Shown in pieces: positions 1 through 8,267 of a DNA stretch of 34,131 nt. Positions within the stretch are counted from its first letter, which is position 1; each line of letters begins with the position of its first letter. Source of the stretch: Pseudomonadota bacterium (GTDB lineage Bacteria > Pseudomonadota > Gammaproteobacteria > Burkholderiales > Burkholderiaceae_E); assembly GCA_029779435.1 (NCBI GenBank), contig JAKPAM010000188.1, positions 1 through 34,131 of the forward strand, written 5' to 3'. The notes beneath the pieces are model-generated. The model ran no database searches. It worked only from the letters and a program-made list of their open reading frames with translations, and was not told the DNA's origin. The position numbers and the translations under genes are program-made.

Positions 1-678
1 CCGGCAGCGCTGCGCGAGGTCTCGCCGCTGCAGTTGGACACGGTGGCGATCGGCACGGCGCTGTTCGCCCGCGCGCAACGGCGCGCCGCGGCCCGGGTGC
101 AGCGGACGATTCCGGCCGGCTTTCGCAACTCGATGATGCCGGCGCAGCGGGTCCGCTACCGCTACGGCGGCCAGGCACTGACCGTCGATTACCGCAGCGA
201 CGACAGCCACCACGGCGGCGCCTTGACGTTCGACGTCGACGGCCGCGGCTATCGGGTCACGGTGGTCGGGACCGGCGACGGCCGGATCGACTACACGGTG
301 GACGGCCGGCGTCATGCCTTGTCGGTCACCGAGGTCGACGACCGGCGCCTGGTGCACGGTCCCGACGGCGACTTCGAACTGATCGAGCTGCCGCGCCATC
401 CGCTGCCCGAGCGGGCCGAGTTCCGCGGCGGACTGATGGCGCCGATGCCCGGCAAGGTGCTGTCGGTATCGGTGGCCGATGGCGCGGCGGTGGAAGAAGG
501 GCAACTGCTGCTGATCCTGGAGGCGATGAAGATGGAGCACCGGATCACCGCGCCCGCCGCCGGCACCGTGAAGGCGATGAAGGTCAAGGAAGGCGACCAG
601 GTGGCCAACGGCGCATTGCTGGTGGTGATCGAGGAAGGCAGTACGAAAAACGGTGGGGAGAAAGCGAATGACAACTGA
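1..678 (+). CDS. Biotin-dependent acyl-CoA carboxylase, biotin-carrying subunit (3' end only)
   Basis: This is the C-terminal 225 residues of an acyl-CoA carboxylase alpha chain; the start lies before the window. The reading frame is open from base 1. The last ~70 residues form a biotinyl domain, with the motif EAMKMEH placing the biotinylated Lys at bases 529-531. The preceding ~140 residues resemble the linker between the biotin carboxylase and biotinyl domains of MCC/PCC/geranyl-CoA carboxylase alpha chains. In such enzymes the subunit carboxylates its own biotin with ATP and bicarbonate, and a separate beta subunit transfers the carboxyl to an acyl-CoA. The stop overlaps the next gene's start by 11 bases, so it is translationally linked to the acyl-CoA dehydrogenases. 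Which acyl-CoA is used cannot be decided without the upstream genes. Confidence 0.9.
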   Translation, partial: PAALREVSPLQLDTVAIGTALFARAQRRAAARVQRTIPAGFRNSMMPAQRVRYRYGGQALTVDYRSDDSHHGGALTFDVDGRGYRVTVVGTGDGRIDYTVDGRRHALSVTEVDDRRLVHGPDGDFELIELPRHPLPERAEFRGGLMAPMPGKVLSVSVADGAAVEEGQLLLILEAMKMEHRITAPAAGTVKAMKVKEGDQVANGALLVVIEEGSTKNGGEKANDN

Positions 679-1891
679 ACAGGCAGCCCTCAATGCCGAC
701 ACGCCCGAACTGGCGGAGTTCGCACTCGAAGTGGCCGACTGGTTCCGCGCGAACAAGCCGGCCGATCCGGGCTTTCTGCTGCCGGAATCGTTCATGGAGG
801 TCGGTACCGACCAGCAGTTCACGTTCCTGCGCGACTGGCAGCGCAAGGTCTACGAGGCCGGCTATCTCGGCATGGCCTGGCCCGCCGAGTATGGCGGCGG
901 CGGCCTGCCGCAGGCCTACCAGGACATCGTCAACGCCGAGATGAGGCGCCAGCACGTGCCGTTCATGCCGAACACCATCGGCCTGAACTGGGCCGGCCCA
1001 CTGATCCTGGCGATCGGCAGCGACGACATCAAGCGCCGCTACATTCCGGGCATCCTGAGCGCCGACGACATCTGGTGCCAGGGCTTCTCGGAGCCCGACC
1101 AGGGATCGGACCTGGCCAACAGCCAGACCCGGGCGGTGCGCGACGGTGACTACTACGTCATCAACGGCTCCAAGATCTGGACCAGTCTGGGGACTTACGC
1201 GAAATACATGATCCTGCTGGCGCGCACCGATCCCAAGGCACCGCGCTACCAGGGACTGTCGTATTTCCTGGTGCCGATGGACACCCCCGGCATCGAGACC
1301 CGCTCGATCCGCAAGCTGACCGGCGAGTACGGCTTCACCCAGACCTTCTTCAACAACGCGCGGATCCCGGCCGACTGCCTGATGGGCAAGGAAGGCGAAG
1401 GCTGGAAGATCGCGATGCTGACGCTGACCTTCGAACGATCGGTGACCGGCGGCCAGGCCGGCGGCATCTCGCGGATGGCGCATAGCGTCGCCGACATCGT
1501 CGACCTGGCGAAGCGTTCACGGCGCGACGGCCGTCCGGCACTCGACGATCCGTGGGTGCGCGACCAGCTCGTGCGTTTCATCACCGAGGAGCAGGGTGAC
1601 CGGCTGTGCGACGCCCGCTCGAAGATCGAGGCGCTGTGCAGCGAGCGCCCGCAGGCGATCGGCCTGTCGTCCAAGCTGCGTGTCACCGAACACATGCGCC
1701 GGCTTTATCAGTTCTCGCTGGCGCTGCAAGGTGCCAACGCGGCCCGCTGGGTCGGCGATGCCGACGTCGTCGACGGCGGCAAGTGGCAGCGGGCCTACTT
1801 CAACTCGTTCTCCGCGACGATCGGCGGCGGCACCAGCCAGATCCAGGCGAACATCATCGGCGAGCGCGTGCTCGGCCTGCCGAAGGACTGA
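668..1891 (+). CDS. Acyl-CoA dehydrogenase (first of an adjacent pair)
   Basis: A 407-residue FAD-dependent acyl-CoA dehydrogenase that introduces an alpha,beta double bond into an acyl-CoA and passes electrons to ETF. N-terminal helical, middle beta (GFSEPDQGSDLA near 139-150) and C-terminal helical domains are all present. The C-terminus has the ATIGGGTSQIQANIIGERVLG signature at about 383-403. Glu256 in the FERS segment sits where IVD/LCAD-type enzymes have their helix-G catalytic base. I chose ATG 668 because GGGGAG at 655-660 lies 7 bases upstream; an in-frame GTG at 653 is possible. Only 2 bases separate it from a second, shorter dehydrogenase. That arrangement resembles actinobacterial FadE pairs that form alpha2beta2 heterotetramers, so a heteromeric enzyme is plausible (inference). 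Substrate unknown. Confidence 0.93.
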   Translation: MTTEQAALNADTPELAEFALEVADWFRANKPADPGFLLPESFMEVGTDQQFTFLRDWQRKVYEAGYLGMAWPAEYGGGGLPQAYQDIVNAEMRRQHVPFMPNTIGLNWAGPLILAIGSDDIKRRYIPGILSADDIWCQGFSEPDQGSDLANSQTRAVRDGDYYVINGSKIWTSLGTYAKYMILLARTDPKAPRYQGLSYFLVPMDTPGIETRSIRKLTGEYGFTQTFFNNARIPADCLMGKEGEGWKIAMLTLTFERSVTGGQAGGISRMAHSVADIVDLAKRSRRDGRPALDDPWVRDQLVRFITEEQGDRLCDARSKIEALCSERPQAIGLSSKLRVTEHMRRLYQFSLALQGANAARWVGDADVVDGGKWQRAYFNSFSATIGGGTSQIQANIIGERVLGLPKD

Positions 1892-1893
1892 TC

Positions 1894-3024
1894 ATGTGCG
1901 CATTGAATACACGCATCACATTCACCGAAGAGCAGGCGATGCTCCTGGACACCGCCGTCAGCTTCTGCCGCGACAAGTCGCCGGTAAGCGCGGTGCGCCG
2001 GCTGATCGATACCGATACAGGATTCGACGCTGCCATCTGGCAGGCGATCGTCGAACTGGGCTGGACCGGCATCGCGGTGCCGGAGGCGTTCGGCGGCAGC
2101 GGCCTGTCGCTGGCCGAAGTGGCGACGATCACCGAGCCGATGGGCCGAAGCCTGCTGGCCACGCCGTTCGTCAGCACCCAGGTGTTCACGCGGGCGCTGG
2201 TGGCCAGTGGGCATGAGGCGCTGCAGGCCACGGTACTGCCCGATGTCTGCGCCGGCGCGATCGGCACGGTGGCACTGACCGAACCCGACGGCGACTGGGA
2301 TCTGCGGCATCCGGGCTGCACGGCCGAGGTGACCGCCGGCCAGGCCCGGCTGTCGGGCCGCAAGACGCTGGTCACCGATGCGTCGGTGGCGCGATACCTG
2401 CTGGCATCGGTGACCATCGCGGGTGCGCCGGCGCTGGCGCTGGTGGAGACGTCGGCCCTGCCGGCGGGCGCGCTGCGGCGCGAAGTGATCATCGACGAAA
2501 CCCGTCGCGCCTGGCAGGTGGACCTGCAGGGCGTGGTGGTGCCGACCGCCGCGCTGATCACCGGCGCGCAGGCGCTGGCCGCCCTGGACGGCATCCGCGA
2601 TGCGGGACTGATGCTGACCGCCGCCGAGGCGGCCGGCGGCATTGCCGGCGCACTGGACGTGATCGTCGCTTATCTGAACCTGCGCACCACCTTCGGCCGC
2701 AAGATCGGCACCTATCAATCGCTGAAACACACGGCTGCCGACATCCTGATCAGCCTGGAGCGCTCGCGCTCGCACGTGTATCACGCGGCGACGCTGCTGC
2801 GCGACGGCGACGATGCCGAAGTCGCACTAAGAATGGCCAAGGTCGAGGCCTGCGACGGAATGGCGTTCGCCGGCGACCGCGCCGTGCAGTTCCACGGCGG
2901 CTTCGGTTTCACTTATGAATGCGACGCTCAGCTTTACTTGAGACGGGCACTGTGGCTGCAGTACGCGTTCGGCGATCCGGCCCACCACCGGCGCCGGCTG
3001 GCCGATTGCCTGCTCGCCGCATGA
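1894..3024 (+). CDS. Acyl-CoA dehydrogenase (second of an adjacent pair)
   Basis: A 376-residue acyl-CoA dehydrogenase family protein. The frame continues far upstream inside the previous gene, but ATG 1894, two bases after that gene's stop, gives the normal family start (FTEEQAMLLDTAVSFCRD). The fold is recognisable from LGWTGIAVPEAFGGSGLS, the RTTFGRKIGTYQSLKH helix (FAD contact) and QFHGGFGFTYECDAQLYLRR near the C-terminus. The central domain is divergent: the usual TEPxxGSD loop reads TEPDGDWDL, so substrate or FAD handling may differ from its partner. Together with the upstream dehydrogenase and the carboxylase it forms one transcription unit. Whether it is catalytic on its own or is the non-catalytic half of a heterotetramer is not decidable from sequence alone. 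Confidence 0.9.
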   Translation: MCALNTRITFTEEQAMLLDTAVSFCRDKSPVSAVRRLIDTDTGFDAAIWQAIVELGWTGIAVPEAFGGSGLSLAEVATITEPMGRSLLATPFVSTQVFTRALVASGHEALQATVLPDVCAGAIGTVALTEPDGDWDLRHPGCTAEVTAGQARLSGRKTLVTDASVARYLLASVTIAGAPALALVETSALPAGALRREVIIDETRRAWQVDLQGVVVPTAALITGAQALAALDGIRDAGLMLTAAEAAGGIAGALDVIVAYLNLRTTFGRKIGTYQSLKHTAADILISLERSRSHVYHAATLLRDGDDAEVALRMAKVEACDGMAFAGDRAVQFHGGFGFTYECDAQLYLRRALWLQYAFGDPAHHRRRLADCLLAA

Positions 3025-3081
3025 GCGGCTGATAGCGCGGGGTTAGCGGGCGCTCGACATCACCCGGCCCGCGACACCCGG

Positions 3082-3996
3082 CTACCAGTTTCCGTCTTCA
3101 GCGAGACGATGGGGCTCGAACGAGGCCAGCAGGAAGTCCACCAGCGCCCGGGTCTTGGCCGGCAGATGGCCGTGTGAAAGAAACACCGCATAGATGTCCG
3201 CCGGCGGCAGCCCCCACTTCGGAAGGACGGGCTTCAATCGGCCCGAGCGCAGCATCGGTGCTGCTTCCCACAGGGATCGCATCAGGATCCCGTGTCCGTC
3301 GAGCGCCCATCCGAGCACGCACTCGCCATCATTGGATGCCAGCGGTCCCCTGACCTTGACCGTCTCGGTCCTGCCGCCATTGCGCAAGTGCCAACTGCCG
3401 TAGGTTTCCTCGCTCTCGCGGATGAACAGGCAGGCATGCCGGGCGAGATCGCGCGGCGACGATGGCTCACCCGCGCGCCGCAGGTAATCGGGCGACGCGC
3501 ACAGCACCCGTCGGTTGCGCGCCAGCAGGCGCGCGGTCAGCCGGGAGTCGGGCAGTTCACCGAACCGCAGCAGCAGGTCGAAGCCTTGCTCGACCAGGTT
3601 GACGGGCCGGTCGGTGAGGTGGAACTGAACCTCGACGCCAGGGTACTGGCGAGCGAACTTCGACAACAAGGGCGCGACGTGGCGTCTTCCGAAGCCCAGC
3701 GTCGCGCAGACCCGCATCAAACCTCGAGGTTCGCCCCGGCTGCCGGACACCGTGCGTTCGAGCGCTTCCAGTTCTTCCAGGATGCGCGCCCCCACGACCA
3801 GATAGGTCTCGCCCTCGGGTGTCAGGCTGATCTGCCGGGTGGTTCTCTGCAATAACCGCACGCCGAGACGTCGCTCCAGCGCCGCCAGGCGCTTGCTGAC
3901 GGCGGGTGGTGTGACGCCCAGGTGCTGGGCAGCCGCGGCCATGCTGCCTTGCCGTACGAGCAGCGAGAAGAACGCGAGATCGGAGACGCCCTTCAT
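3082..3996 (-). CDS. LysR-family transcriptional regulator
   Basis: A 304-residue LysR-type regulator. The N-terminal winged helix-turn-helix is clear (SLLVRQGSMAAAAQHLGVTPPAVSKRL followed by ALERRLGVRLLQRTTRQISLTPEGE), and the rest is a periplasmic-binding-like effector domain (RVCATLGFGRRHVAPLLSKF onward). I place the start at ATG 3996. A longer frame reaches 4035 but would put coding sequence over the AT-rich, repeat-bearing intergenic region and add 13 non-family residues. It diverges from the hydrolase-leuC-leuD operon, the classical LysR arrangement, so it most likely controls that operon in response to a substrate or intermediate (inference). It converges on the acyl-CoA dehydrogenase gene with about 57 bases between them. 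Confidence 0.93.
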   Translation of the reverse strand: MKGVSDLAFFSLLVRQGSMAAAAQHLGVTPPAVSKRLAALERRLGVRLLQRTTRQISLTPEGETYLVVGARILEELEALERTVSGSRGEPRGLMRVCATLGFGRRHVAPLLSKFARQYPGVEVQFHLTDRPVNLVEQGFDLLLRFGELPDSRLTARLLARNRRVLCASPDYLRRAGEPSSPRDLARHACLFIRESEETYGSWHLRNGGRTETVKVRGPLASNDGECVLGWALDGHGILMRSLWEAAPMLRSGRLKPVLPKWGLPPADIYAVFLSHGHLPAKTRALVDFLLASFEPHRLAEDGNW

Positions 3997-4025
3997 TGAT
4001 AACCCACAGGACCGAAACAACGATC

Positions 4026-4057
4026 TTGAATTCAATAATAGTCGTTGAATTCATCAA
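4026..4057. promoter_or_regulatory. Putative LysR operator repeats in the divergent promoter region
   Basis: The gap between the divergent LysR and hydrolase genes (3997-4102) is strikingly AT-rich compared with its surroundings. It holds two copies of TTGAATTCA: a perfect 10-base palindrome TTGAATTCAA at 4026-4035, and TTGAATTCATCAA at 4045-4057. The second has the T-N11-A form with dyad arms (TTGA/TCAA) typical of LysR sites. The copies start 19 bases apart, so they lie roughly on one face of the helix. No textbook -35/-10 pair stands out. Binding is inferred from position and symmetry only. Confidence 0.5.
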
Positions 4058-4102
4058 TAGAATAAGACCACACGGACATTCAACCCCAAGGCAGGCACGA
4101 GG

Positions 4103-5002
4103 ATGAGCGCTGACACCCTGTATCCGGGCTTCGAGACACGCGACGTCGAGAGCGACCCGGGCGTGCATATCCGCATCCGCGTGGGCGGACGAGGCGCGCC
4201 GCTGTTGCTGCTGCACGGCCATCCGCAGACGCACGCCATCTGGCACAAGATCGCCCCGGCACTGGCCGAGCGCTTCACGCTCGTGCTCGCCGACCTGCGC
4301 GGCTATGGCGACTCGTCGAAGCCGCCTGGCGACGCCGACCATGCGAACTACAGCAAGCGCGTCATGGCGCACGACATGCTGCATGTGATGCGGGCGCTCG
4401 GGCATCCGCGCTTCAGCGTGCTGGCCCACGACCGCGGCGCCCGCGTCGCGCACCGCCTGGCGATCGATCACGCCGAGGCCGTGCAGCGCCTCGCGGTGCT
4501 CGACATCGCGCCGACGCTCGCGATGTACGAGCAGACCAGCGACGCGTTCGCGCGCGCCTACTGGCACTGGTTCTTCCTGATCCAGCCCGCACCGCTGCCG
4601 GAGCGGCTGATCGAAGCCGACCCGCGGGCCTATGTGCGCGAGGTGATGGGACGCCGCAGCGCCGGCCTCGCACCGTTCGATCCGCGTGCGCTCGCCGAAT
4701 ACGAGCGCGCGATCGCGTTGACCGGCACCGCACACGGAATCTGCGAGGACTACCGCGCGTCGGCAGGCATCGATCTCGACCACGACCGCGCCGACCGCGA
4801 ACGAGGCGTCCGCCTCGGCATGCCGCTGCTCGCGCTGTGGGGGCGCGACGGGGCCGTCCATCGCTGCTTCGCGCCGCTCGATGAATGGCATCGCGTCGCG
4901 GACGACGTTCGTGGCGGTCCGCTGCCCTGCGGCCACTACATCGCCGAGGAAGCGCCCGACGCGCTGCTGGCCGAGGTACTGCCTTTCTTCACGGCATCCT
5001 GA
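4103..5002 (+). CDS. Haloacetate/fluoroacetate dehalogenase-like alpha/beta hydrolase
   Basis: A 299-residue alpha/beta hydrolase. The nucleophile elbow is AHDRGARV, giving Asp110 instead of Ser, with Arg111 and Arg114. Other residues at the positions described for fluoroacetate dehalogenases are the acid Asp134 (LDIAP), the halide-pocket pair His155-Trp156 (YWHWFF), a Tyr at 217 and the catalytic His278 (CGHYIAEE). HGHPQT at 39-43 supplies the oxyanion region. Enzymes with this set cleave C-F or C-Cl bonds of 2-haloacetates through an Asp ester to give glycolate. ATG 4103 is preceded by GAGG. It heads a likely operon with leuC/leuD (9-base gap) and diverges from a LysR gene. Epoxide hydrolases share the Asp nucleophile, but the Arg/Arg and His-Trp pairs favour the dehalogenase subfamily. 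True substrate unproven. Confidence 0.85.
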   Translation: MSADTLYPGFETRDVESDPGVHIRIRVGGRGAPLLLLHGHPQTHAIWHKIAPALAERFTLVLADLRGYGDSSKPPGDADHANYSKRVMAHDMLHVMRALGHPRFSVLAHDRGARVAHRLAIDHAEAVQRLAVLDIAPTLAMYEQTSDAFARAYWHWFFLIQPAPLPERLIEADPRAYVREVMGRRSAGLAPFDPRALAEYERAIALTGTAHGICEDYRASAGIDLDHDRADRERGVRLGMPLLALWGRDGAVHRCFAPLDEWHRVADDVRGGPLPCGHYIAEEAPDALLAEVLPFFTAS

Positions 5003-5011
5003 GTTCCCGAC

Positions 5012-6415
5012 ATGACTGCCAGGACCCTTTATCGCAAGCTGGTCGACGCCCATACGGTCGCCCGGCTCGACGAGCAGAACGTGCTGCTGTTCTGCGACCT
5101 GCACCTGATGAACGAGTACACCAGCCCGCAGGCCTTCGCGGGGCTGTACGCGCAAGGCCGCGGCGTACCGATGCCGGGGCAGAACGTGGCGGTCGTCAGC
5201 CACATCATCCCGACTCATCCGACGGCCATCCGCGTCATCGCCGATCCCGCATCGGCGCGGCAGGCGAGCAACCTGAAGAAGAACTGCGACCACTTCCACA
5301 TCCCGCTGTTCGACACCAACGATGCGCTGCAAGGCATCGAGCACGTGGTGGCGCCCGAGCACGGCATGATCCGCCCCGGCATGGTGGTGATCTGCGGCGA
5401 CAGCCACACGACGACCTACGGTGCGCTCGGTACGCTGGGCTTCGGCATCGGCACCTCGGAGGTCGAGCACGTGCTGGCCACCCAGACCCTGGTCTATCGC
5501 CTGGCGCGGGACATGCGGATCCGGATCGATGGAGCACTCCCTTCGGGCACCACGGCGAAAGACCTGGTGCTGATGATCATCAGTCGGATCGGCGCCCAGG
5601 GCGCACGCGGCTTCGTCGTGGAGTTCTGCGGCACCACCATCGACGCGATGTCGATCGAGGCGCGCTTCACGCTCTGCAACATGGCGGTCGAAGCCGGAGC
5701 GCGCGGCGCGTTGATCGCACCGGATCCGGTGGCCGTCGAGTACGTGTTGGCTCGTGCGCCCGACATCGACGGCGGCTTGCGGGAAGCAGCGCTGGCGCAC
5801 TGGGCCACGCTGCATAGCGACAGGAATGCCACGTTCGAGATCGAGCATCGCTTCGATGCGACCGAGGTCCCGCCCTATGTCACGTGGGGTACCAGCCCGG
5901 ACCAGGCAGTCGCTATCACGGGTGTCGTGCCAGTTGCGGAAGGCGCGCAGCGCGCGAGCATCGAGCAGGCCCAGCGCTATACCAGCCTCGCGGCGGGCAC
6001 GCCGCTCGAAGGGCTGCCCGTGCAGCACGTGTTCATCGGCTCGTGCACGAACGCGCGCATCGAAGACCTGCGGGCGGTCGCGCGAGTGGTGGGCGATCGG
6101 CGCGTCGCCGCCGGGGTGCGCGCGATGGTGGTGCCGGGTTCGGGGGCGGTGCGCGCGCAGGCGGAGTCCGAGGGCATCGCCGCGCGACTGGTGCGCGCGG
6201 GCTTCGAGTGGCGTCAGCCGGGGTGCTCGATGTGCCTCGCGATGAACGACGACGTGCTGCCGCCCGGCACGCGGTGCGCGTCCACCACCAACCGTAACTT
6301 CGAAGGACGGCAGGGGCGCGGCGCCATCACGCACCTGATGAGCCCCGCCATGGCCGCGGCCGCCGCGCTCACGGGCCGCATCACCGACGTTCGCAAGCTG
6401 GAGACGCTGGAATGA
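5012..6415 (+). CDS. leuC: 3-isopropylmalate dehydratase large subunit (LeuC-type)
   Basis: A 467-residue aconitase-superfamily large subunit, the normal LeuC length. The [4Fe-4S] ligands are Cys345 (GSCTNAR), Cys405 and Cys408 (PGCSMC). Family blocks CGDSHTTTYGALG (128-140), GALIAPD (232-238) and NRNFEGRQGRG (427-437) are intact. With LeuD it isomerises 2-isopropylmalate to 3-isopropylmalate through isopropylmaleate in the cytoplasm. Relatives act on citraconate, dimethylmalate or homoaconitate. It follows the dehalogenase-like gene by 9 bases and overlaps leuD by 4, so all three are probably one operon under the divergent LysR regulator. No leuA or leuB is nearby. That leaves open that this is a second, catabolic copy rather than the biosynthetic enzyme. 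Confidence 0.93.
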   Translation: MTARTLYRKLVDAHTVARLDEQNVLLFCDLHLMNEYTSPQAFAGLYAQGRGVPMPGQNVAVVSHIIPTHPTAIRVIADPASARQASNLKKNCDHFHIPLFDTNDALQGIEHVVAPEHGMIRPGMVVICGDSHTTTYGALGTLGFGIGTSEVEHVLATQTLVYRLARDMRIRIDGALPSGTTAKDLVLMIISRIGAQGARGFVVEFCGTTIDAMSIEARFTLCNMAVEAGARGALIAPDPVAVEYVLARAPDIDGGLREAALAHWATLHSDRNATFEIEHRFDATEVPPYVTWGTSPDQAVAITGVVPVAEGAQRASIEQAQRYTSLAAGTPLEGLPVQHVFIGSCTNARIEDLRAVARVVGDRRVAAGVRAMVVPGSGAVRAQAESEGIAARLVRAGFEWRQPGCSMCLAMNDDVLPPGTRCASTTNRNFEGRQGRGAITHLMSPAMAAAAALTGRITDVRKLETLE

Positions 6416-7146
6416 CCGATGCCGCGCACCGACATCACCGCATCGAGGGGATCGCCGCGCCCATCGCCATCGCCAACCTCGATACCGACCAGATCATGCC
6501 CAAGCAGTTCCTGCGCGGCATCGACAAGACCGGGCTCGCGCAAGGCGTGCTGTGGGACTTGCGGTTTCATGGCGACGGCAGCCCGCGCGAGGACTTCGTA
6601 CTGAACCGCCCGGTCTATGCGGGCACGCGCATCCTCATCGCCGACAGCAATTTCGGCTGCGGCTCCAGCCGCGAGCACGCGGTGTGGGGCTTGCAGCAAT
6701 ACGGCATCGACGCGGTGATCGCACCGAGCTTCGGCGAGATCTTTTATTCGAACGCGATGAACAACCGCTTGCTCGCGGTCATGCTGCCCGAACCGCAGGT
6801 GCGCGCGCTGCTCGACGCGGCCCTTACGAGCGCGGAACCGCTGCGCATCGACATCGACGTGCGACGGCTCGAGGTTCGTTCACCGCTCGGCACCAGCGCT
6901 TTCGCCTTGTCGGACCGGCACCGCACGATGTTCGTCGAAGGACTCGATCTGATCGGCGCGTCGCTGACGCATCAGGCAGCCATCGAAGCCTTCGCCCAGC
7001 GTCATTGGGCCGCGCAACCGTGGGTGCGCGATGTCGCCCGCCGCACGAAGGAGCGACTCGACCGCCTGTCCTCACGACCCGCGGAGAGCCAAGGGCCTGT
7101 CCGCACTAAGATCGAATCATCTCGGCAGCACGGCGACCACGCATGA
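6412..7146 (+). CDS. leuD: 3-isopropylmalate dehydratase small subunit (LeuD-type), extended C-terminus
   Basis: A 244-residue swivel-domain partner of LeuC. Family motifs are LDTDQIMPKQFLRGI (23-37), SNFGCGSSREHAVWGL (79-94) and PSFGEIFYSNAMNN (105-118). The start ATG overlaps the leuC stop (ATGA), and GGAG lies about 8 bases upstream, so translation is coupled. It forms the active site together with the Fe-S subunit. LeuD proteins usually end near residue 200-215. Here about 35 extra basic, low-complexity residues follow (WVRDVARRTKERLDRLSS to the end). This tail may be non-conserved read-through to the first available stop. The convergent AraC-type gene ends 30 bases downstream. Confidence 0.92.
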   Translation: MTDAAHRHHRIEGIAAPIAIANLDTDQIMPKQFLRGIDKTGLAQGVLWDLRFHGDGSPREDFVLNRPVYAGTRILIADSNFGCGSSREHAVWGLQQYGIDAVIAPSFGEIFYSNAMNNRLLAVMLPEPQVRALLDAALTSAEPLRIDIDVRRLEVRSPLGTSAFALSDRHRTMFVEGLDLIGASLTHQAAIEAFAQRHWAAQPWVRDVARRTKERLDRLSSRPAESQGPVRTKIESSRQHGDHA

Positions 7147-7176
7147 CCGCACCGGGCGACTGCAGTCGTGCCTGCG

Positions 7177-8085
7177 CTAAGTCCACAACCGATAGATCCA
7201 GAAACTCTCGTCGCCGCGGATGCCGTCGTATAGCGCCTTGGGCGAATAACCGGTGATGCGGCGCGAGATCCGGCTCAAATGCGCTTGGTCGGCATAGCCG
7301 GTATCGGCCGCCAGGTCCGCCCAATCGGGATCGCCGTCGCCGGCGGATATCTTCGCTTCGAAGAACGCCCGCTCTGCGCGGCCGAAGCCTTGCAGCTCAC
7401 GCATCGGCAACCCTGCCCATCGCTTGATCCGCCGTTCAAGCTGGCGAAGACTGCGCCCAGGCCCGCTGACCACGGCCCGCTGCGCCAGATGCGTCGCCCA
7501 ATCGGCGTAGCGTTGCACACGCCCCGCCCGATCGGGACGGCAGGCGGACCAGCGCGGTTCGATGAAGGCCTCGAACGCTTCGATCCGGGACGCATCGTCC
7601 GGCGCCGCGCGCACCCGCTCATCCAGCGCCCGCCAATCGACGGGCAATACCGCCGCTGCGTCAAGCAGTTGATCCTTCATTGATTCGGGCGCCAGGCCGG
7701 TCAACGCGAGGAATGCGTCCGGCGCCACCAACACCATCATCCCGTGCACCGGCCCCGGGCTCCAGGAAGCGGTCGGCCGTGTCTGCGGTCCGCCGACGAC
7801 CCAGCGGCCAGGCATCGGCACGCGGCAGCAACCCGCCGCCGTCGGCCCGGCGGCATTGGCAGGCAGCATCCGATACGGCTCGCCCTCCAAGAACCAGCAC
7901 AACGAGCACATCGGCGACGCGGGAAACCGGTTGATCCGCTGCGCATCGTTCAGCGACGTCCCCAACGTGCTGCGAACGATGACGGCGCGCAGACACGAGA
8001 CCAGCGACGCACGCGGCAGCCATAACTCGCCCGACGGCAGCAAGTCAGGCGAGACGGAAAAGGAAACCGGCGCGAGCGTAGCCAT
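7177..8085 (-). CDS. AraC-family transcriptional regulator
   Basis: A 302-residue regulator with a C-terminal AraC-type DNA-binding domain. The first helical part is SLRQLERRIKRWAGLPMRELQGFGRAE, and the second helix-turn-helix is WADLAADTGYADQAHLSRISRRITGYSPKAL. The N-terminal ~190 residues are a ligand or dimerisation domain that I cannot assign to a named family with confidence. The frame is open to 8223, but ATG 8085 gives the more natural start (MATLAPVSFSV); no strong ribosome-binding site helps choose. It diverges from the cytochrome P450 gene with about 180 bases between, so control of that gene, itself, or both is likely (inference). It converges on leuD. Confidence 0.88.
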   Translation of the reverse strand: MATLAPVSFSVSPDLLPSGELWLPRASLVSCLRAVIVRSTLGTSLNDAQRINRFPASPMCSLCWFLEGEPYRMLPANAAGPTAAGCCRVPMPGRWVVGGPQTRPTASWSPGPVHGMMVLVAPDAFLALTGLAPESMKDQLLDAAAVLPVDWRALDERVRAAPDDASRIEAFEAFIEPRWSACRPDRAGRVQRYADWATHLAQRAVVSGPGRSLRQLERRIKRWAGLPMRELQGFGRAERAFFEAKISAGDGDPDWADLAADTGYADQAHLSRISRRITGYSPKALYDGIRGDESFWIYRLWT

Positions 8086-8267
8086 GGCGGCGAGCTTAGG
8101 GCCTTTTCGCGGCGAGGTCGAGCCCGAGCCCATCTCGCCATACCGGGTCTCCGGCCCGACCGCGCTCGTTGCCGAACGATGTCGCTTTCGTTCAATACGC
8201 GAGTTCCTTCCCTGCGAGAACATCGGCCGCTTCTGTGAATCCGCTCGATCACGAACCAGACTTCGTC

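Noticed and set aside
3557..6334. A 925-codon open frame on the minus strand over the LysR, hydrolase and leuC genes
   Set aside because: It is antisense to three clear family members, has a His/Arg/Ala-rich composition typical of shadow frames in high-GC DNA, and shows no domain.
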